From: Tetrapyrgos nigripes
Lineage: Eukaryota > Basidiomycota > Agaricomycetes > Agaricales > Campanellaceae
Direction of reading: 5' to 3'
Assembly: GCA_013368315.1 (NCBI GenBank)
Contig: JAACJM010000351.1
Span: 1-64,000, forward strand
Length of the DNA: 64,000 nt
Both the position numbers and the translations under genes were made by a program. Below, in pieces: positions 58,570 through 64,000 of this stretch (positions within the stretch are counted from its first letter, which is position 1; each line of letters opens with the position of its first letter). Under the pieces are notes generated by a model, which saw only the letters and a list, made by a program, of their open reading frames with translations, did not search any database and was not told where the DNA came from.

Positions 58570-58700
58570 ACTGCTGTGACCATCCAGAGACTGTCGGAGA
58601 TTTCTGTAGAGCTGTAGAAGCAACTATAGGCTGATGCCCAATGCTGCAGCCAGAGAGACTGTCGGGGATTTCCGTAGAACTGTAGAAGCGAGTAGAGGCC
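58570..58700. repeat. Right subterminal repeats
   Basis: Two units: GAGACTGTCGGAGATTTCTG ... GCTGTAGAAGCAACTATAGG and GAGACTGTCGGGGATTTCCG ... CTGTAGAAGCGAGTAGAGG, about 80 bp apart, just inside the right terminal repeat. Confidence 0.7.
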
Positions 58701-58762
58701 GATGGTGCAGCTCAGTCTGTGATGCATTACATAGGGCTACATATAGTAAAAATGGGCCTGTA

Positions 58763-58821
58763 GTGAATTAACCGTTGATTGCACATTACAAGTGTCAGGC
58801 TTGTATCATATATGATGCATC
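58763..58821 (-). repeat. Right terminal inverted repeat of the KDZ element
   Basis: Its reverse complement reads GATGCATCATATATGATACA, then AAGCCTGACACTTGTAATG, then GGTTAATTCACTA, matching the left end in order and spacing. Confidence 0.6.
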
Positions 58822-58840
58822 ATATGCACAACCACGGGTG

Positions 58841-58871
58841 CAACAGAATGACAATAAGCTAACAATTTGGA
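58841..58871 (+). repeat. Direct repeat shared with 63239-63268
   Basis: CAACAGAATGACAATAAGC followed by TAACAATTTGGA. The partner reads CAACAGATGACAATAAGG then TTAACAATCGGA. The pair brackets the gene at 59356-61552 and the duplicated region after it. Confidence 0.5.
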
Positions 58872-59355
58872 GTGCAGATGAATCAAAGGTGCGTATGTCT
58901 TTCTTCAAAGCTTCAATTTGTCAAGTCTCCAATTGTCTTCTTGTGCTGACGAATCAAAGGTGCGTTCGTATTAAACAGCGACTAGATCTTCTAATAGCCT
59001 CATCCTCAAGCAGCTGTACCTTACATGGCCTGGTGCCCCAGTCTCAAATCTACCAGTCATTACTGCGTCTTTTCCAATTAAATACAGATCATGGACGACT
59101 CGCAACTACTATCTTCTGAAGTTGTCCCTTCTCAGCGTGCCGCTGGCAGACCACCCCCTGCTGACCTGTCTGGTAGCCATGTTACCAGAACAGAGGTACA
59201 CTCCCTACAATTGTACGATGCACTTCACAAATAATCATGTCCCTTCGCAGGTACCTTCAGCAAACAGCACCCTTCTTTCAACTCTGTTTAGTTTCCACAA
59301 CTTCTTGTGGAGGCCCCAAGCCTCGTCAGATAAACTGCCTGAACACACTTCCAAC

Positions 59356-61552
59356 ATGCCCAGAAATAAATGCCAATGCAACCGCAACAAGGATGGACCC
59401 TCAACATCGTCTGACCGTGTAAAATATCGTCCAGCGGTCACGCAGAAAGAGCTTCATAAAGTGCGTATTTAAAATAAATCACTGGCATACGTGAGACCTA
59501 AACAATATTGTCAGCAACACGGGAAATTGAAGCATATGCAAAAAGTTCTTCAACAGTCCCGCCATAATGAAGCAGACCAAAGACAACAAATTCAGGATCT
59601 ACAAGGACGTCTGTATCTGCACGAAGTTCAGAAGGAGCCTCTCGAGGACAGAACTGAGGAGGAACTCTACGAGGACGAGGACATGCAGGTGGAACTTGAC
59701 ACTGTAATCCACCAAGATGACATGGTCATTAAACAACTAGTATGTGCTCTCGTTCCTTTCTGATTTTTTCTTCTCACATACTGACAGGTCCCATCCAAAA
59801 GCAAAACCAACTTGCACAGTCCGAAGCGGATTACAGACAAGTTCAGCAGGAGAAGAAGGAATTCAACACTCTCCTGAATGTGTTGGTGAGTGCTTAAAAC
59901 TCTTGTTTACTGATAGCTTCCTGACATGCAGACTTCAGCGAGCAGAAGTGAAGGAGATGGTATGTTGTTGTCAGATAGCTCCAGTATGTTCGTGATCCTC
60001 AACCCACAACAGCATCAAAAATATGATGATAATGAAGAAAAGCTTAGAATAGCTGAGAGGGACTTGGTGAGTGCTTTCTCAACCTGGCAGGACAGAGCTT
60101 GAACGTAGATTGTCAGGTGCAATGGGAGACCCAGATTCGGTCCTTGCAATCCAGGCCTCGGCACTCAGGTCAATCCCCGCGGACGTCTCAATCCCAGCAA
60201 AGTCATGTCGAGCAGGACATAGACATGGATAATCTGTCTGCTTCTGCCACTTCTCAACGGATGGCATCTACTTCAGAGGGTACATCTCCCTCCGCATCAT
60301 CAACCACTTCTTCCACTCCTTCTAACATTGATACCACCCTTGAAACACTTCTCCATAAATTGAACGAGCTTGAACAGCAATTTGGAAACACGCAGACTTC
60401 ACCCACCGTTGCACAGACTACGACCACCGTCCGAGGTAGACGTCGTCGGAAGTATGAGGCCAAGGAGGGCAGTCAGTGCTTTATGAAGGAGCTGAAAAGG
60501 GAGGCCATGGATTCAATGCCTGAGGAACTGAGAAACGAGTGGACAGTATGTGTATCCTGTGTCCTGTTCCAGACTAAGACTCATGGATTTTTTAAGAGTG
60601 CAGCCTGACAAGAGTTCAGAAAACTTTGTGGCATCCATTCTTTTGACGCTGGTGACTACGACCCTCTCGACAAGGAAACTGCTCAAGACCACTCGCTTGG
60701 ATGTCACCCTGGTCCCAAGGGTGATTTGCAGTATCAGCTCTACTTCAGCGACAATTGGCGTCAAATCAAATGGAACAAGATTGTCGTATCCAACTTTGCT
60801 TCAAAAGTATCTGAAGCAACGCAACATCTGGAATGCTTGTCCTCAGACACAATTGAAGCTTTTATTTGGGGCTTCGCGATGCAGGTCCAGGAAGTGTGGA
60901 AGCAGTCTGTCCCTCGTGTAAATGAGACTCAGGGAGATGCTGGTGCTCAAGCGAGAGAATATAGAGCCCATGACAAAAGGAGGAAAAGGGTTTACTCCTG
61001 CAAGAAAGAGGTGATGAAGTTCTCAAATAGATTTTGACTGCAAAGGTTGCTTATCCTACTACACAGAAATTCGAGAAGTGCCAGAGTCACGTCAAGAGCC
61101 TGGTCAATGATCCACATGATAGGGTTAAGTGGCAAATGGCACAAGATATCCTTGATGAACTCGACATCAAGGGTCAATCTTCGGAGTGCACAGATGACGA
61201 GGACCCAACAGGACTGAAAATTCTGGTTCCAAAGTACAGGCACAAGGTCATTGGCCCAATTCTCCATGAAGTTGATGAGAAAGGTAGTGCCTTTGACCAG
61301 CGAACGTTGAAGGAGCTTGGATTTCGACAGGTGATGAGGGCAGTCAAAAAGCGACGCATTACTGAGGAGGTGTCTTCTAGCCAACCATTGAAGTATCTAC
61401 CTCATTGCTACTACAATGCCAAGTATCTCGCTGGATTATCGGATCCTGCACAAGAAGATTTATACATCTCTGAAAAGCAATACCCTTTCTTTGAGCAGTG
61501 GGCTATGAGGCAAGAAAGTGTAGGGGCGGGCTCAGCTAGTAATGGACAGTAG
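59356..61552 (+). CDS. Agaric-expanded hypothetical coiled-coil protein
   Basis: Start MPRNKCQCNRNKDGPSTSS at 59356. Short exons code a long coiled coil (HMQKVLQQSRHNEADQRQQ, DLQGRLYLHEVQKEPLEDR), then a Ser/Thr-rich linker, the basic RGRRRRKYEAKEG and CFMKELKREAMDSMPEELRN. Intron 60546-60614 joins to FRKLCGIHSFDAGDYDPLD, PGPKGDLQYQLYFSDNW and FASKVSEATQ; intron 61011-61066 joins to KFEKCQSHVKSLVND, ECTDDEDPTGLKIL, FRQVMRAVKKRR and YLAGLSDPAQEDLY, ending TAG at 61552. The last exons are long, open and CpG-containing. This architecture (coil, basic hinge, DDED-type acidic spot, C-terminal AGLSDxxxxDL) matches a mushroom-specific family with very many copies. Function unknown; may be the cargo of another mobile element. 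Confidence 0.6.
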
Positions 61553-61840
61553 TTACCGACTCGGACTATGTATATATGTTTACTTAACCTTTTGATGAAA
61601 CATGAGAATGCTTTGGTATTGGTCATTGACTAGTATCGGAAAACCAGACATGAAGAGGGGCTCTACCTCATTTCCACATGCTGAGCTTCACCCAGTCATT
61701 GTTTTTTACTATTAAAAGATGTTATTCTGCGTTATTGTAGAAAAAATGTGTCACGTGTGTCAAGGTCCACATCTCAGTCAATTGTCATCTTGACTCTCAC
61801 TCCCATCCCCTCCACCCCCTTGACCTCTCACTCTCTTCTG
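61553..61840. other. 3' flank, no gene
   Basis: AT-rich 3' region of the preceding gene followed by CTCTCACTC-type pyrimidine stretches. Nothing else recognised. Confidence 0.4.
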
Positions 61841-62645
61841 TTTGGCATGCGAACGTGTTTCGGTGCTATATGATTCGAGGACGAATTCGTTTCGTTCTCT
61901 GGTGCAGATAGAATCCGCTTCTATCTGTGGATACAGGACCTGCACATCGATTCTGGACAGTCGAGGTGAGTTATCTTGGGTTGACCTATCTCTCTAGTAT
62001 CTAAATTCAGTGCTGGCGAGAAGCCACTTGCACTCTGTTGGGCACTTGTGAAGTATCACAATCGCATCATATCCACGGCTGCAGGCAGAGTTGCAGGATT
62101 TGCTACGGTTATCAACCAAACGAGGGAAGTCTCTTTGGCATTCAAATGCGTTTCAGTGCTACACGATTCAGGGACAAATTTGTTTCTTTCTCTGGTGCAG
62201 ATAGAATCTGCTTCTATCTGCAGACACAGGACCTGAACGTATCAATCCTGCACACTTGAGGTGAGTTATCTTCCCAAATCGGAGTCTGTGTTGACGTATC
62301 TCTAGTATCTAAATTCAGTGCTGGCGAGAAGCCACTTGCACTCTGTTGGGCACTTGTGAAGAACATGATTATTCTAGTGAGTCCTGACACGTCTTTTTCC
62401 TGCATGTAGCTAAACCACTTGCCAGCGTGGATGCAGAAACGGGTGCTCATCTCCAACACACCATTCAGAACAACTCGGAGGCTCTACATAGCACAGCCGG
62501 TAAGTTCTCTGACTCTGTCTACAATTGTTGCTAATGCCGCTACCCCCCTGCAGGTTATCACGATCGCATCATATCCACGGGTACAGGCAGAGCTGCAGAG
62601 TTTGCTACGGTCATCAACCAAACGAGGGAAGGGCACTTGCTGCCG
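61841..62645. repeat. Segmental tandem duplication with embedded palindromes
   Basis: A block starting TTTGGCAT near 61841 (ends with a Leu-type palindrome GCAGATAGAATCCGCTTCTA) recurs near 62133. Next, GTATCTAAATTCAGTGCTGG ... GGGCACTTGTGAAG occurs near 61998 and 62308. The block GCATCATATCCACGG ... CAACCAAACGAGGGAAG occurs near 62064 and 62566. The order shows overlapping duplications of about 300-500 bp with later divergence. Short frames here have no motif. Confidence 0.7.
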
Positions 62646-63497
62646 TTGCTAAGGTGCGTCAATGACCCTCGACAATGACTTTTTAATTTTCTTCTCTGTA
62701 CAGCAAACAACAAGGTCTTACGTCATACGTCACAGATACCAGATGCATTGTTAAGAAAGATTGAGGCAATCTTTTGGTACATCTTTTTCGGCTTCCTTTC
62801 AGGGCGATTTTTAATATGCTTCCCTGCAGATTACGGACTACAGAACTGGACAGTGGTTTTTACTGGCGTGATCTACGGAACAACTAGCTTTGCAGACCCC
62901 AAGACGAAAAGTCATGGATCTTCTGTACAGTGCTGTCTCCATCGAGTTTGTTGCTAGTACCACCTTCTCGGCTGCATCAAACTGTTTCCTTGCCTGGACT
63001 CGACACAGGGTTGGTGCTGTGTCCAAGCTAACTCGGTTGGTGACCCTCACCAATGTGGATTTGTGTCTAAATTATGTCACCTGTGTTGCAGTAGCTCATC
63101 ATCTTCAACTCTCATCCCTCATCCCACGTCCGCTGGCATCTGAATTCTTTTTGGTGCTACTATGTGAAAGACAAATGCATTTCGTCTTTCAGTGCAGGTA
63201 GAATGTGCTTCTACGTGCAGGCTCCAGCCCAGGACTCGCAACAGATGACAATAAGGTTAACAATCGGAACACTCGGCCAGAGGACCAAAGAATAAGGATG
63301 GTGGTCTCCATGACAAACTTTTGTACGACCTTGTTTTCCTCATGCTTTTTATACGGATGGCTTGTCTTTCAGTATTCTCACTTACTCTATGTTCTCCTCA
63401 CTTACCAGGGGCTTTAGAAGCTATTGGGCATCCCCAGATCCTGATGTGAGTAAGGTTCTTTCATACCACGCACATATGTTGACCATTTTTATAGGCC
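62646..63497. other. No supported gene; third palindrome copy at 63193-63221
   Basis: Contains a diverged third copy of the repeat (GCAGGTAGAATGTGCTTCTA near 63195) and the direct repeat at 63239. A possible short exon ending ASPDPD precedes a GTGAGT near 63447. No gene motif before 63498. Confidence 0.35.
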
Positions 63498-64000
63498 ATG
63501 TCTCAAGAAACCCCTCGCGATGTGAGTTCAAGTTAACCAATACACTTACTTCCACTCAAATCTCTCTTAGTCTCACTCGCCGTTACCCCCTGAGCTCGTT
63601 AATAGAATGAGCAGTCTCAATCTTGAGGAGGAATCTCATATGCCTGGAACTTTCTCGGCCTCAGTGAGTGGCACTAGTCAAATGTTTACCCTTCCCTTCA
63701 CTAAAATTCGGTCAGTCACCGCTAGCATCTGATCTCCACAATGGACTTGCCACACTTAGTCTTGATGGAACCAAGTCACCTAACACCTCAGTGAGTGTTA
63801 CCAGCTAATCGTACCTTCCTTCCACTGATATCTTTGCTCAGTCACTACCGCCGCCAGCATTTGATGTAGTCAGTAGAATGAATGCTCTTAGTCTTGATGT
63901 GAGTGCCACTCTCGTTCTCCCTGTGAACGTTATTCTCATAGCAATTTAGACCCTGAACAACGACCATGCTGAGGACATGATTGCGAACCTCATCATGGCA
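63498..64000 (+). CDS. 5' part of a gene built from repeated phase-0 exons
   Basis: ATG at 63498 gives MSQETPRD, then a GTGAGT intron (63522-63570). Exon 63571-63663 codes SHSPLPPELVNRMSSLNLEE and on; intron 63664-63715; exon 63716-63790 codes SPLASDLHNGLATLSLDG; intron 63791-63841; exon 63842-63898 codes SLPPPAFDVVSRMNALSLD; intron 63899-63949; exon 63950 onward codes TLNNDHAEDMIANLIMA and leaves the window. All exons are multiples of three, all introns phase 0 and 49-52 nt, and three exons start with Ser and end near an L-S/N-L-D/E motif. No family recognised; the repeated exons suggest a modular or coiled protein like the agaric coil proteins to the left. Confidence 0.55.

Larger units (their letters stand above)
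47151..58821. mobile_element. Probable 11.7-kb KDZ transposon with inverted termini and cargo
   Basis: The left end (47151-47211, GATGCATCACATA ... GGTTAATTGACTA) and the reverse complement of the right end (58763-58821, GATGCATCATATA ... GGTTAATTCACTA) align over about 60 bp with roughly three quarters identity. Inside each end are two subterminal repeats containing a GCTTCT ... CAGT core. Between them lie a minus-strand KDZ transposase (48586-52556) and two plus-strand multi-exon genes (53059-55073 and 55327-58468) of families often found beside KDZ genes. I found no clear target duplication, and similarity continues weakly outside GATGCATC, so the exact ends are uncertain. Alternative: the ends belong to small independent elements. 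Confidence 0.6.

Noticed and set aside
1..64000. Bacterial-type operons, riboswitches, rho-independent terminators, origins
   Set aside because: Intron-rich genes and eukaryotic transposons make these inapplicable; none was seen.

Overview
The window looks like nuclear DNA of a fungus, most likely an agaricomycete (Basidiomycota). Coding exons are separated by short GT-AG introns, mostly about 50-70 nt. The repeats are fungal: a chromodomain Ty3/Gypsy element, a Copia-type gag, a DIRS remnant, hAT-like and Mutator-like non-autonomous elements, and a KDZ (Kyakuja-Dileera-Zisupton) transposase with the CxC2-type cysteine cluster typical of mushroom genomes. Several large genes belong to families I recognise only as hypothetical, highly expanded protein families of mushroom-forming fungi. 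No bacterial, organellar, tRNA or rRNA gene is evident. All assignments come from reading the sequence; no database search was run.

Layout. 0-3.6 kb: decayed transposon-associated genes and a DIRS RNase H fragment. 3.6-12.3 kb: one complete but heavily mutated Ty3/Gypsy chromovirus with 5-bp target duplications, its pol split by a 1.27-kb Mutator-like element and its 3' LTR split by a second LTR. 12.3-16 kb: an inverted relative of that Gypsy element, a hAT-like MITE and a Copia-type gag remnant. 16.7-21.1 kb: an island of ordinary-looking host genes, namely a P450 remnant, a small hypothetical gene and a BAHD-like acyltransferase. 21.3-24 kb: a palindrome with a hAT-like element and two solo LTRs with clean target duplications. 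24-32 kb: decayed agaric-type genes, a minisatellite and a family of TTACGAGGCC-ended elements. 32.5-39.1 kb: a second, minus-strand Gypsy element. 39.1-46.7 kb: agaric-specific genes and a WD40 gene. 47.15-58.8 kb: a probable 11.7-kb KDZ transposon with terminal inverted repeats, subterminal repeats, a minus-strand transposase and two plus-strand cargo genes. 58.8-64 kb: another large agaric-type gene, a segmental tandem duplication with palindromes, and the start of a gene built from repeated phase-0 exons.

Most elements are dead. In-frame stops are overwhelmingly TGA (some TAG) at places where the family has Arg or Trp, as expected from CGA-to-TGA and TGG-to-TGA/TAG transitions. Two copies of one repeat (18.4 and 31.9 kb) differ mainly at CpG sites. 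This fits cytosine methylation with deamination, or a RIP-like process, acting on repeats. Genes at 17.8-21 kb, 42-46.7 kb and 55-61.6 kb keep more CpG and longer open frames, so they are younger or better protected. The most interesting unit is the KDZ element and its lineage-restricted cargo genes, with relatives of the cargo scattered through the window.
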